From Streptomyces fumigatiscleroticus (GTDB taxonomy: Bacteria > Actinomycetota > Actinomycetes > Streptomycetales > Streptomycetaceae): a stretch of 64,000 nt of DNA. The notes beneath the pieces are model-generated. The model was not told the origin of the DNA and ran no database searches. It was given only the letters and a program-made list of their open reading frames with translations. Positions 1-8,056 of this stretch are shown one piece after another. Within the stretch, counting starts at the first letter, position 1; the number at the start of each line of letters is the position of its first letter. The translations under genes and the position numbers were made by a program. The stretch spans positions 682,001 through 746,000 of the forward strand of contig NZ_BMQF01000002.1 of assembly GCF_014647975.1 (NCBI RefSeq), read 5' to 3'.

Positions 1-608
1 CAGCCGTAGCGCGGACGAGCTGGGCCCCGGGAGCGCTGAGCTGTGCGAGGAAGGACGGCGTCCACTCGTCCAGCAGGGTCGGCGGCACCTTGGCGGGGCG
101 CTCGGTGTCGGCGTACGCGGTACGCGCCGACAGGTCGCCCGCCAGAGGAGCCGTGGCCTGTGAGCGGGCCTGCATGAAGGAGGATCGGCCGATGATCCGG
201 CCCTCCGCCGTGCCGTCCTCCTGCACCGTGACCTTGGCCAGGCCGGTGCCCCACGGCCATGAGCCGAGCGTGGCCAGGATGATGCCGCCCGGCTTGGTCT
301 GGCGGACCCAGGTGTACGGGATGCGGCGTACGGCGCAGGTGGCGATCGTTCGGTCGTACGGGGCTCGGGGCGGATGGCCGAGGAGGCCGTCGCCCGTCAC
401 CGTCCATGTGGAGAAGCCGGCCTCCTCCAGGGCCGCGTCCGCGCGGGCGGCGACCTGGGGGTCCACCTCGATGGTGGTGACGTTGTCCTCGCCGAGGCGG
501 TGGCACATCAGGGCCGTCGAGTAGCCGGTGCCGGTGCCGATCTCCAGCACCGTGTGGCCGTCCGCCGGCTCCAGCTCCTCGATCATGCCGATCACGGTCG
601 TGGGCGTG
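1..608 (-). pseudogene. Protein-L-isoaspartate-type methyltransferase, 5'-truncated remnant (3' end off window)
   Basis: Read on the minus strand, this stretch encodes an AdoMet-dependent methyltransferase resembling the PCMT/FxLD-system family. Motif I is clear (LEIGTGTGYSTAL), followed by the acidic residue that ends beta-2 (TIEVDP) and a downstream TWVRQTKPGG segment. The reading stays open to the window edge, so the C-terminus is not seen. The family N-terminal region should precede the segment STPTTVIGMIEELEP, but the sequence changes at about 606-612 into the 3' part of a plus-strand DUF5753 gene. No plausible start with a ribosome binding site is visible, so I call it a broken gene. 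The family match is by motif only. Confidence 0.7.
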
Positions 609-896
609 GAACAGTTGCAACATCTGAGCGCCATGTGCGAACGCCCTCGCGTGACTGTTCAAGTGCTTCCCTTTTCGCGAGGCGCGCATGCTGCGGCTGT
701 TGGCAGTTTCGCCATCCTGCGTGGTCCGGAGCCTACGCTGGACGTGGTCTATGTAGACATCCTCGGGGGCGGCCTCTTCATGGAAAAACCGAAGGAACTG
801 AGCCGCTACAGGTCGGCTTTCGAGTATCTGAGCGCGCAGGCCCTCGACCTCGAGTCATCGGCAGCGTTCATCACCCGTGTAGGCAGGGAGTTCTGA
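609..896 (+). pseudogene. XRE/DUF5753 regulator, C-terminal fragment
   Basis: The translated segment from EQLQHLSAMCERPRV to ITRVGREF matches the end of the DUF5753 domain found after an N-terminal helix-turn-helix in Streptomyces XRE regulators (typical features: VTVQVLPF, then a VVYVD-like strand, then a RYRSAFEYL-like helix). The helix-turn-helix and about two thirds of the protein are missing: upstream of about 609 the DNA is a methyltransferase gene read in the opposite direction. An ATG at 528 keeps the frame open, but it lies inside the foreign segment and would add an antisense-coded tail. The stop overlaps the start of the DUF397 gene (TGATG), as in intact pairs. Confidence 0.75.
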
Positions 897-1096
897 TGGT
901 CACGCCGGTCATACCCTCCTGGTTCAAGTCGACTTACAGCGGAGGGAGCGGCACCGAATGTGTGGAGTGCGCGCATGCGGTGGATGGCATGCTGGTACGC
1001 GACTCGAAGCGTAGCGAGGGGCCCGTACTCCTCCTTCAGGGATCGTCCTGGCGTGCGTTCACACAGGCACTGCGGGAGGGCGAGCTGGAAGGCTGA
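896..1096 (+). CDS. DUF397 family protein
   Basis: This 66-residue protein carries the DUF397 hallmarks: an N-terminal W-FKSTYS segment, then CVE-A, V-DSK and a final W-AF motif (SSWRAFTQAL). These proteins are normally co-encoded with XRE/DUF5753 regulators such as the BldB-like and AbaA-like pairs in Streptomyces, and probably modulate them. The ATG overlaps the preceding stop (TGATG), implying translational coupling. Here the partner regulator is truncated, so the gene may be orphaned and poorly expressed. Confidence 0.85.
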   Translation: MVTPVIPSWFKSTYSGGSGTECVECAHAVDGMLVRDSKRSEGPVLLLQGSSWRAFTQALREGELEG

Positions 1097-1152
1097 GGCT
1101 ACCCAGGTCAGCAGGAAGACCGGACGCCGGGCCAGCTGAGCGGGCCCGGACG

Positions 1153-1977
1153 CTACAGAGCTCTGTTGTCAGTTTTGAGGAAGGCGGTCACCGCCGCGTA
1201 CAGCTTCCCCGGCTGGTCCAGGTGCACGTCGTGTCCCGCCTCCGCGATCAGCGTATGGCGGAGGTCCGGGCGGCGGGCCAGCATTTCGGCCGGTTCGCCG
1301 TCGCGCATGGTGCCGTTCTCGCCTGTCACCAGCAGCGTGGGGCGGGTGATGCGTGACCACTCCTCCCAGTAGGCGGTCGTGGCCAGGGGGGAGATGGTCT
1401 CGATCATCACGTCCCGGTCGAAGCGCGGGTGCCGGCCGTCCTCGCGTTTCTCCAAACCCTCGGCCCATGCCTGGTGGCCCAGGAATCGGCGAGCGGCGTC
1501 CAGGGACGGGAACGGGGCCGGCCAGCTGTCCAGCCAGGCGGCGATGTGGGTGGGGAGGTCCGGGTTGGGGCCGCCCGGGCCCGCCTCGACGAGGATCAGG
1601 GACTTCACCAGGTCCGGGCGGGCCGAGGTCAGGAGCATCGCCGTATGGCCGCCCAGGGACTGGCCCACCAGAGTCACGGGGGCCAGGGCGAGCGTCTCGA
1701 TCAGGGTTACGGCGTCCCGGACGTGGGAGTCCCGCGTGGTCGCCGCGGGGCGGCGGGTGCTCTCGCCGTGGCCGCGGGCGTCGTACGTCACCACCCGGTG
1801 GCCGTCGGCCGGCAGACGGGAGGCCAGGTCGGTCCATTCGCCCTGGTGGCCTGCGAGGCCGTGGAGGAGGAGGAAGGGGGAGGAGCCGGTCGGCGTGGGG
1901 GCCCTCGGGGCGTGGTCGCGGTACGCGATGCGGGTGCCGTCCGGAGTGGTCAGGAGACGGGGGGTGTGGGTCTGCAA
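1153..1977 (-). CDS. Alpha/beta fold hydrolase
   Basis: This is a 274-residue protein if translated from the TTG at 1977, which has an AAGGA box 8-9 nt upstream. A longer frame opens at 2049 but lacks a good ribosome site and its extra 24 residues look non-conserved. It has the canonical hydrolase layout: the oxyanion-hole HGLAG near residue 40, the nucleophile elbow GQSLGG with Ser about 108, and the catalytic His in AGHDVHL near residue 249. There is no signal peptide, so it is cytoplasmic. The substrate is unknown. It is transcribed alone, divergent from the DUF6624 gene. Confidence 0.85.
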   Translation of the reverse strand: MQTHTPRLLTTPDGTRIAYRDHAPRAPTPTGSSPFLLLHGLAGHQGEWTDLASRLPADGHRVVTYDARGHGESTRRPAATTRDSHVRDAVTLIETLALAPVTLVGQSLGGHTAMLLTSARPDLVKSLILVEAGPGGPNPDLPTHIAAWLDSWPAPFPSLDAARRFLGHQAWAEGLEKREDGRHPRFDRDVMIETISPLATTAYWEEWSRITRPTLLVTGENGTMRDGEPAEMLARRPDLRHTLIAEAGHDVHLDQPGKLYAAVTAFLKTDNRAL

Positions 1978-2136
1978 CTGGCCTGTCCTTCTGTGGCTCC
2001 CTGCCCCGGGAGTAGATCCAGTATCCCAGCGTACGGACGCGCCTGTCACCGTTCGCCGGGATGATCTTTCCAGGCCCTATCGCCTTTAGGGTGACCGACA
2101 CCGGGACAACACGTCTGACACGGGCAGGAGTTGACA

Positions 2137-2652
2137 GTGACTCACGACCTTGCCGCCGTTGCCGCCCTGGCCGACGAGCTGGTGGGGATGGCCGCCGCCG
2201 ATCACCGGGCCTCGGCCCGCGCGAACAGTGACGACCCGGCCGAGCAGCTGGCGTGGCGGCGCCTGACCGCGGAGCACGGGGACCGGCTGAACGAGATCAT
2301 GGATCAGTTCGGGTGGCCGACCGCGGAGCTGGTCGGTGAGGAGGCCGCCCGCGCGGCGTGGCTGATCGCGCAGCACGCCGACCGGCAGCTCGATGTGCAG
2401 CGGCGTGCGCTGCGGCTGCTGGAGGAGGCCGTGGCCACGGGCTCCGCCGGGCCGCGCGAACTGGCCTTTCTGCGGGACCGGACCCTGGTGAACGAAGGGC
2501 GCGAGCAGATCTACGGCACGCAGATCGCCGGTGTCCGGGACGGCGCGCCCGTTCCGTGGCCCTGCGCGGATCCGGAGCGCGTGGACGCCCTGCGGGCCGA
2601 GGTGGGCATCGAGCCGTTCGACGAGTACGTCGGCAAGTTCCCGGTGGCCTGA
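2137..2652 (+). CDS. DUF6624 domain-containing protein
   Basis: This is a 171-residue protein with the pattern of the DUF6624 family: a charged helical N-terminus, a central FGWPT-LVGEEAARAAWLIAQHAD block and a C-terminal segment with LRDR, YGTQ and AEVGIEPFDEY. The His/Asp content of the central block is conserved across homologues, but no biochemical role is established. I chose GTG 2137 because GGAG sits 6 nt upstream; the in-frame TTG at 2131 abuts that box. It is single-gene and divergent from the hydrolase. Confidence 0.8.
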   Translation: MTHDLAAVAALADELVGMAAADHRASARANSDDPAEQLAWRRLTAEHGDRLNEIMDQFGWPTAELVGEEAARAAWLIAQHADRQLDVQRRALRLLEEAVATGSAGPRELAFLRDRTLVNEGREQIYGTQIAGVRDGAPVPWPCADPERVDALRAEVGIEPFDEYVGKFPVA

Positions 2653-2689
2653 CGCCTGACAGGGGCTGCCCCGCCCGTCGGCCGGCGAG

Positions 2690-2712
2690 CGGGCGGGCGG
2701 GCGGGCGGGGCC
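2690..2712. repeat. GGGC short tandem repeat
   Basis: A run of about five GCGG/GGGC tetramers lies in the short gap between two convergent genes. G-runs of three every fourth base could slip in replication or fold as a G-quadruplex on the plus strand. No other signal is seen in this gap. Confidence 0.5.
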
Positions 2713-2737
2713 GGTGCTCGTCGCGGGGCGATGACCG

Positions 2738-3226
2738 TTACGCCGCCGCGCTCAGCTCCGCCCGTCCGAACAGCAGCGCGTAGCCCGGCGGGAGCTGGGC
2801 CAGTACCCGCGTGATCAGGTCCTCGCCGACCAGGCCCGGCAGGACGCTCAGGACCGAGCTGACGTCCCAGCGGGCCGTGGCCGGGGTCGCTCCCTCGGTG
2901 CGGGCCGCGACCGAGTCGACGAACTCCGACGCGGTCAGGGGCTGGGTGATCGGTATCTGGGAGGCCAGGGCTCTGGCCGCCTCCTCCGGCAGGGCACGGG
3001 CCAGGTCGACGCGTTCGTCACCGATGACGTGGCCGCCGAGGGCGGACAGGACGGTACGGGTGACGCGCTCCGCCTCCGCCGCCGTGGGGTACTGGCCGGT
3101 CTCCTGTACCTCTCGGACGAGGTCGGCCCAGGCGGGTCGCTCCGCGGGCAGCGACGTGGCCGTCGTGGGCAGCGGCGTGGCCGTCGTGGGCACCGTCGCC
3201 GTGGTCGTCATCGGGGTCACGGTCAT
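2738..3226 (-). CDS. DUF2267 domain-containing protein
   Basis: This is a 162-residue protein with a Thr/Pro/Ala-rich N-terminal stretch (about residues 1-30) followed by a DUF2267 domain: a helical ALGGHV-GDERVDLARALPEEAARAL core and a FVDSVA helix, then a second helical half. Members are small soluble helical proteins, often near stress genes; the function is unknown. The ATG at 3226 has a GGAGG box in front. It lies just downstream of the small heat-shock gene on the same strand with a gap of about 170 bp, so co-transcription is possible. Confidence 0.8.
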   Translation of the reverse strand: MTVTPMTTTATVPTTATPLPTTATSLPAERPAWADLVREVQETGQYPTAAEAERVTRTVLSALGGHVIGDERVDLARALPEEAARALASQIPITQPLTASEFVDSVAARTEGATPATARWDVSSVLSVLPGLVGEDLITRVLAQLPPGYALLFGRAELSAAA

Positions 3227-3398
3227 CTGGGAAGTCCTCCTCCGGGTCCGGGGTCCGGGGTCCGGTCGATCCGTCGTGCCGCCGCCGGGGCCGGCAGAAG
3301 CCGGCCGGACGGCGCGAACGCGTCCCGCGGGCGGTGTGCGCGGTGCCCGCGGGGCGCTCCTCCTGAGCGTGAAGTGGGTGTCGGCCGCCCGCCTGGGG

Positions 3399-3818
3399 TC
3401 AGCCGCTGATCTGCTTGCGGCCGCCGCCGCCGGTGATCTGGATACGGCGGGGCTTGGCCTGCTCGGCGACCGGGATGCGCAGGGTGAGGACGCCGGCCTC
3501 GTACGAGGCGTCGATGCGCTCGGTGTCCAGGGTGTCGCCGAGGAAGAGCTGGCGCGTGAAGGAGCCGGTGGGGCGCTCGGAGGCGATCATCTCGGCATCC
3601 TTGGGGGCCGGTGAACGGCGCTCGGCGCGGACATTGAGGACGTTGCGTTCGACGTCCAGCTCGATCGTCTCGGGATCGGTGCCGGGCAGGTCGAAGTGGA
3701 CGATGAAGTCGTCCCCGGACCGGTAGGCGTCCATCGCCATGGCGGACGGCCGGGCGGGGCCGAAGACCTGCTGCGCCAGTCGGTCGAATTCGCGGAACGG
3801 GTCCGTGCGCATGAGCAT
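3399..3818 (-). CDS. Hsp20/alpha-crystallin family small heat-shock protein
   Basis: This 139-residue chaperone of the Hsp18/Hsp20 type binds unfolding proteins as oligomers without ATP. The N-terminal arm ([12 protein letters not shown]) is typical of actinobacterial Hsp18. The alpha-crystallin core runs from about residue 30 to 125 and contains [14 protein letters not shown] and the closing [16 protein letters not shown] strand motif. The C-terminal RRIQI supplies the I-x-I oligomerisation motif. ATG 3818 and GTG 3821 are both close to an AGGAG box; I prefer the ATG. A strong promoter with a heat-shock operator-like element lies upstream (see separate entries). Confidence 0.93.
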   Translation of the reverse strand: MLMRTDPFREFDRLAQQVFGPARPSAMAMDAYRSGDDFIVHFDLPGTDPETIELDVERNVLNVRAERRSPAPKDAEMIASERPTGSFTRQLFLGDTLDTERIDASYEAGVLTLRIPVAEQAKPRRIQITGGGGRKQISG

Positions 3819-3872
3819 CACAGTTCACTCCTCTCTGTGGGTGCTGCGGAGCGATGCCCTACGGCTGTTTCT

Positions 3873-3901
3873 TATATAACTCCGTGGAGGAAACTTGACA
3901 A
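3873..3901 (-). promoter_or_regulatory. Promoter of the Hsp20 gene
   Basis: On the minus strand a TTGTCA box (3896-3901) is separated by exactly 17 bp from a TATATA box (3873-3878), close to the vegetative consensus and unusually AT-rich for this region. It lies about 55 bp upstream of the start codon. Confidence 0.7.
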
Positions 3902-3914
3902 GCTTCGACTCAGG
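3894..3914. promoter_or_regulatory. HAIR-like (HspR) operator overlapping the Hsp20 -35 box
   Basis: The arrangement CTTGACA-N7-ACTCAGG matches 11 of 14 bases of the HspR-binding HAIR consensus (CTTGAGT-N7-ACTCAAG) with the exact 7-bp spacing. It covers the -35 hexamer, so a bound repressor would block RNA polymerase. The alternative known regulator of hsp18 genes, RheA, uses a different operator. Confidence 0.5.
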
Positions 3915-3967
3915 GCTTGGGGGTTAGCCTCGGTAGGCACTGATCACTACTGCGGCAGGAGGCAGAC

Positions 3968-4270
3968 ATGGCGAAGGTTCCCAGCGCGGTGGTCGCCGCG
4001 GGCGGGCTCGTCGGCGGGTACGGCGTGGCCCGGTGGACGAAGAAACGGCAGCTGGGCGGGGCCGTGCTGGCCGTCGCCGGGGCCGCCGCCGCGCAGCAGT
4101 GGCGGCAGCGGGCCGGCGGGAAGGCCGCAGGTGCGCTGACCGCGGCGTACGTCGCCGCGTTCGCCGGGTCGCATCCGCTGGCCAAGAAGGTGGGGGCCTG
4201 GCCCGCCGTGTTCGGTGTCGCGGGTGCGGTGGCTGTGGCCTCCTGGGCCGTCGCGGATCGTCGCGGCTGA
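3968..4270 (+). CDS. Small hydrophobic protein, unknown function
   Basis: This 100-residue Ala/Gly/Val-rich protein starts at an ATG preceded by AGGAGG. Hydrophobic stretches near residues 7-20, 30-42 and 75-95 suggest two or three membrane segments separated by basic loops (RWTKKRQ, RQRAGGK). I do not recognise a family, though similar short proteins are common in Streptomyces. It is monocistronic, with its promoter region shared with the divergent Hsp20 gene. Confidence 0.65.
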   Translation: MAKVPSAVVAAGGLVGGYGVARWTKKRQLGGAVLAVAGAAAAQQWRQRAGGKAAGALTAAYVAAFAGSHPLAKKVGAWPAVFGVAGAVAVASWAVADRRG

Positions 4271-4410
4271 CGCGCTGACGCGCTGACGATCCGTCGGACC
4301 GGCCCGCGGGGAGGTCGCCCGGTGCGCGTCTGCGGGTTCGTCGTGGCTGGTCGCGCGGTTCCCCGCGCCCCTTCAGGGCGCCCCTCCCTCAGGCGCGTCC
4401 CCGCGCTTCC

Positions 4411-5889
4411 TCAGGGCGCTGACGTCGCCGACAGGGGCTGGGCGATGTCCTCCAGCGAGCGGCGTTCCGCGTTGACCGCGAGGAACGCCGCGACCAGTCC
4501 GGCCGCGCACATCAGGCCCGCGCCGATCTGGAAGGCGAGGACGGTGTCGCCGACGACGCCGGACTCGGTGAGGTCGGCGAAGATCAGCGGGCCGCTGATA
4601 CCGCCGGCGGCGGTGCCGAGGGCGTAGAAGAAGGCGATGGCCATCGCGCGGGTCTCCATGGGGAAGATCTCGGAGACGGTGAGGTACGCGCTGGAGGCGC
4701 CTGCCGAGGCGAAGAACAGGACCACGCACCAGCAGACCGTCAGCGTCGTCGCCGTCAGCGAGCCGCGGTCGAAGAGCCAGGCGGTGACGAACAGCAGGAC
4801 GCCCGAGAGCAGGTATGTGGACGAGATCATGATGCGGCGGCCCACCGTGTCGAAGAGCTTGCCGAGCAGCAGCGGGCCGATGAAATTGCCCGCGGCGATG
4901 ACGGCGAAGTAGTAGCCGGTGTGGCCGGTCGGCACGTCGAAGAACGTGGTGAGGATGGTGCCGAAGCCGAAGGTGATGGCGTTGTAGAGAAAGGCCTGGC
5001 CGATGAAGAGGGCGAGGCCGAGGACCGCGCGGCGCGGGTAGCGGCCGAAGACGGTCCTGGCGATCAGGCCGAAGCCGATGCTCTTGCGCTGGTGGATGGT
5101 GATCTCGCCGGCCGGGGACGGAAGCTGTTCGCCCTTCTCGTGCTCGATCTCCCGTTCCACGTCCGCCACCAGGGTTTCCGCCTCCTCGCCCCGGCCGTGG
5201 ATGAACTGCCAGCGGGGGCTCTCGGGGACGTGCCGGCGGACCAGGAGGATGACCAGGCCCAGGACCACGCCGAGGGCGAAGCTGAGCCGCCAGCCGACGT
5301 TCATGGCGAAGATGTCGGTGTCCAGCATGACGATGGACAGCAGGGCGCCGCCGATCGCACCGAGCCAGTAGCTGCCGTTGATGATCAGGTCGACCCGGCC
5401 GCGGTACTGGGAGGGGATCAGCTCGTCGATCGCGGAGTTGATGGCCGCGTACTCGCCGCCGATGCCGAAACCGGTGAGGAACCGGAAGAGGAAGAACCAC
5501 CAGGACTCGAAGGACAGGGCGGTCAGCGCCGTTGCCGCCAGATAGACGACCAGCGTCACCATGAAGAGTTTCTTGCGGCCGTGGCGGTCGGTGAGCCAGC
5601 CGAAGAACAGGGCGCCGGAACAGGCGCCCGCCACATAGAGCGCGGCGGCGACGCCGGTGACCTGGGCCGAGGTGATGTCCAGGCCGCTGCCCTGCTCGGC
5701 GAGACGGCCGGCGACATTGCCGACGATGGTGACTTCGAGACCGTCCAGGATCCAGACGGTGCCGAGACCGATCACAATCATCCAGTGCCAGCGCGACCAG
5801 GGCAGGCGGTCCAGGCGGGCCGGCACGGAGGTGGTGACCGTCCCGGTGGAGGCGGGCACAGAGGCCGGCGACGACGATGCAGCTGTCAT
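4411..5889 (-). CDS. MFS transporter, sugar-porter-like
   Basis: This is a 492-residue integral membrane carrier. I place the start at ATG 5889, 9 nt after a GGAGAGGG box; the frame remains open further upstream without a ribosome site. Twelve membrane helices can be laid out. The loop 2-3 signature GWLTDRHGRKKLF and the loop 8-9 counterpart KLFDTVGRRIM are both present, and GGEYAAINSAIDELIPSQYRGR resembles the PESPRW-bearing sugar and aromatic-acid porters (ESPRW is present in the central loop). The long cytosolic loop after helix 6 is charged. The substrate cannot be told. It is monocistronic. Confidence 0.88.
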   Translation of the reverse strand: MTAASSSPASVPASTGTVTTSVPARLDRLPWSRWHWMIVIGLGTVWILDGLEVTIVGNVAGRLAEQGSGLDITSAQVTGVAAALYVAGACSGALFFGWLTDRHGRKKLFMVTLVVYLAATALTALSFESWWFFLFRFLTGFGIGGEYAAINSAIDELIPSQYRGRVDLIINGSYWLGAIGGALLSIVMLDTDIFAMNVGWRLSFALGVVLGLVILLVRRHVPESPRWQFIHGRGEEAETLVADVEREIEHEKGEQLPSPAGEITIHQRKSIGFGLIARTVFGRYPRRAVLGLALFIGQAFLYNAITFGFGTILTTFFDVPTGHTGYYFAVIAAGNFIGPLLLGKLFDTVGRRIMISSTYLLSGVLLFVTAWLFDRGSLTATTLTVCWCVVLFFASAGASSAYLTVSEIFPMETRAMAIAFFYALGTAAGGISGPLIFADLTESGVVGDTVLAFQIGAGLMCAAGLVAAFLAVNAERRSLEDIAQPLSATSAP

Positions 5890-5990
5890 GGCTCCCTCTC
5901 CGTTGAGCGACCCTCCGCTTATGCCCTGAACTGCGGAGATCACGCGCTGTCCGGACCGGGGGGGAGGGCCCGCCCGGCGGCAGGCCCGGC

Positions 5991-7841
5991 CTACCCTCCC
6001 AGGATGCGGGAGAAGGTGTAGATCAGCAGCCCGGCGAGGGAGCCCACCACCGTGCCGTTGATGCGGATGAACTGGAGGTCGCGGCCGATGTTCGCCTCGA
6101 TCTTCTTCGTGGTGTGCTCGGCGTCCCAGCTCGCCACCGTATCGGTGATCAGGGAGGTGATCTCCCGGCGGTAGGTGGTGACCAGGTACACCGCGGCGCC
6201 CTCCACCCACCGGTCGACCTTGCCCTGGATCTTCGGCTCGCTCGCCATACGGGCGCCGAGGGAGAGCAGGGAGGCACGGACGCGCAGCCGCAGTTCGCTG
6301 CGCTCGTCCTCGGCCGCGGCGACGATCATGGATCGTACGGCGGTCCAGGCGGAGGCGATCAGGTCCTGCACCTCGCCGCGGCCCAGCACCTCGCCCTTGA
6401 GCCGTTCGATGCGGGCCCGGGTGTCGGTGTCGGACTGGAGGTCGGAGGCGAAGTCGGTGAGGAAGCGGTCCAGCGCGCCGCGCGCCGGGTGGGCGGGCAT
6501 GTCCCGCATCTCGGTGACGAAGCGGAGCAGTTCCTTGTAGACGCGTTCGCCGACCTTCTTGTCGACGAACTTGGGGGTCCAGCCGGGTGCGCCGCCCTGG
6601 ACGGCGTCCATCACGGAGTCGCTGTGCAGCACCAGCCAGTCGTGGGCGCGGGTGACGATCAGGTCGACGACGCGTTTGTGGCCGCCGTCGGCGACGACCT
6701 TCTCCAGCATCTTGCCGATGCCGGGGGCGATCTCCTGGGCGTCGGCGCGGCGGGTGATGGCCTCGCCGACCACGGCCTGGACGTCGGAGTCGCGCAGTAC
6801 GGTCAGCGCGCCGCGGAGTGCGGCGGACAGCTCCGCCGTCACCCGGTCGGCGTGCTCGGGCTGGGCCAGCCAGGCGCCGAGGCGGCTGCCGATGCCGACG
6901 GCGCGCAGCCGCTGCCGTACGACGTCCTCGGAGAGGAAGTTCTCGCCCACGAACTCGCCGAGCGAGACGCCGAGCTGGTCCTTCTTGGTGGGGATGATCG
7001 CGGTGTGCGGGATGGGCAGGCCGAGGGGGTGGCGGAAGAGGGCGGTGACCGCGAACCAGTCGGCGAGCGCGCCGACCATGCCAGCCTCGGCGGCGGCGGC
7101 GACATAGCCCGCCCAGGCGCCCGCGCCCTGGTGGGAGGCCCAGGTGGTGAGGGCGTAGACGACGGCGACGAAGAGCAGCAGGCCGGTGGCGGTGAGCTTC
7201 ATGCGGCGCACTCCGCGCCGTTTCTCCTCGTCGGCCGGGCTGAACGTGGTCATCGCACGGGCGGCCGACGCGGGGACTTTCCCGCGGGCACCCGACGCGG
7301 GGACTTTCCCGCGAGCGGCCGACGCGGGGGAAGCCACGCCGGCGGCCGACGCGGGGGAACCCTCGCCGGCGGGCGACGCTAGGTCCCCCTGCCCGGCGGC
7401 CGGCGCGGAGGCACCGTCGTCGACGATCGGCGCGGGGGAACCTACGCCGACGGCCGACGCGGGAGCACCCTCCTCGGCGGCCGACGCGGGGGGACCCTCG
7501 CCGGCGGGCGACGCTAGGTGCCCCTGCCCGGCGGCCGGCGCGGAGGCACCGTCGTCGACGGTCGGCGCGGGGGAACCTACGCCGACGGCCGACGCGGGAG
7601 CACCCTCCTCGGCGGCCGACGCGGGGGGACCCTCGCCGGCGGCCGGCGCTAGGTGCCCCTGCCCGGCGGCCGACGCCGAGGCACCCCCGCCTGCGGCCGG
7701 CGCGGAGGCACCCTCGCCGGTGGCCGGCGCGGGGGTGCCGTGTGCGGCCGAAGCGGGGACGGCACCGTTACCGGAACCGTCCGGACGGGCATGCTTCCCT
7801 ACATCACCCGTTCCCTTTTCTTCCGGTTTCGTATGGTCCAT
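5991..7841 (-). CDS. DUF445 membrane protein with repetitive N-terminal extension
   Basis: This is a 616-residue protein from ATG 7841 (GGTGGAG box upstream). Residues 1-196 are low-complexity Ala/Gly/Pro/Ser repeats with a 9-residue unit. From residue 197 (MTTFSPADEEKRRG) it follows the usual DUF445 plan: a membrane helix, an amphipathic region with ADWFAVTALFRHPLG and IIPTKKDQLG, a long helical domain, and a last membrane helix (GTVVGSLAGLLIYTFSRIL). Family function is unknown. A shorter start at 7253 would give the normal family length, but no ribosome site precedes it. Confidence 0.8.
   Translation of the reverse strand: MDHTKPEEKGTGDVGKHARPDGSGNGAVPASAAHGTPAPATGEGASAPAAGGGASASAAGQGHLAPAAGEGPPASAAEEGAPASAVGVGSPAPTVDDGASAPAAGQGHLASPAGEGPPASAAEEGAPASAVGVGSPAPIVDDGASAPAAGQGDLASPAGEGSPASAAGVASPASAARGKVPASGARGKVPASAARAMTTFSPADEEKRRGVRRMKLTATGLLLFVAVVYALTTWASHQGAGAWAGYVAAAAEAGMVGALADWFAVTALFRHPLGLPIPHTAIIPTKKDQLGVSLGEFVGENFLSEDVVRQRLRAVGIGSRLGAWLAQPEHADRVTAELSAALRGALTVLRDSDVQAVVGEAITRRADAQEIAPGIGKMLEKVVADGGHKRVVDLIVTRAHDWLVLHSDSVMDAVQGGAPGWTPKFVDKKVGERVYKELLRFVTEMRDMPAHPARGALDRFLTDFASDLQSDTDTRARIERLKGEVLGRGEVQDLIASAWTAVRSMIVAAAEDERSELRLRVRASLLSLGARMASEPKIQGKVDRWVEGAAVYLVTTYRREITSLITDTVASWDAEHTTKKIEANIGRDLQFIRINGTVVGSLAGLLIYTFSRILGG
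7260..7780. repeat. 27-bp tandem repeats in 135-bp higher-order units
   Basis: Degenerate 27-bp units (nine codons, ending in a GG-CGACGC-like core on the plus strand) tile this block. Groups of five make a 135-bp unit: near-identical copies begin around 7376, 7511 and 7646. The repeats encode the N-terminal extension of the DUF445 protein and keep several other frames open. Confidence 0.85.
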
Positions 7842-8056
7842 TAACTCCACCCGTTCGCGATCCCCGTCCACAATGTTCCTTCCTGACCGACTCCTGGAAC
7901 GAAACAAGAGTTCCCGGCGTCTGTCCGGTGGGGAGCGGACCGGGGGACACCGACAGCCCGATGGGGGCCCGTTCCACTCCCTCCTGCCTCGTGTCACAGC
8001 ATGAGGTGGCCGATGCGGAGCCTCGGGCTCCCGTTTCCCGAGGAGTCGTGCACCGC

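Noticed and set aside
7260..7780. CRISPR-like array
   Set aside because: The units are contiguous, with no unique spacers, and lie inside a coding frame.
7186..8004. Plus-strand frame over the DUF445 repeat block that also shows regular repeats
   Set aside because: The repeat unit is a multiple of three, so several frames stay open. The minus frame joins a real DUF445 domain, while this one ends in nothing recognisable.
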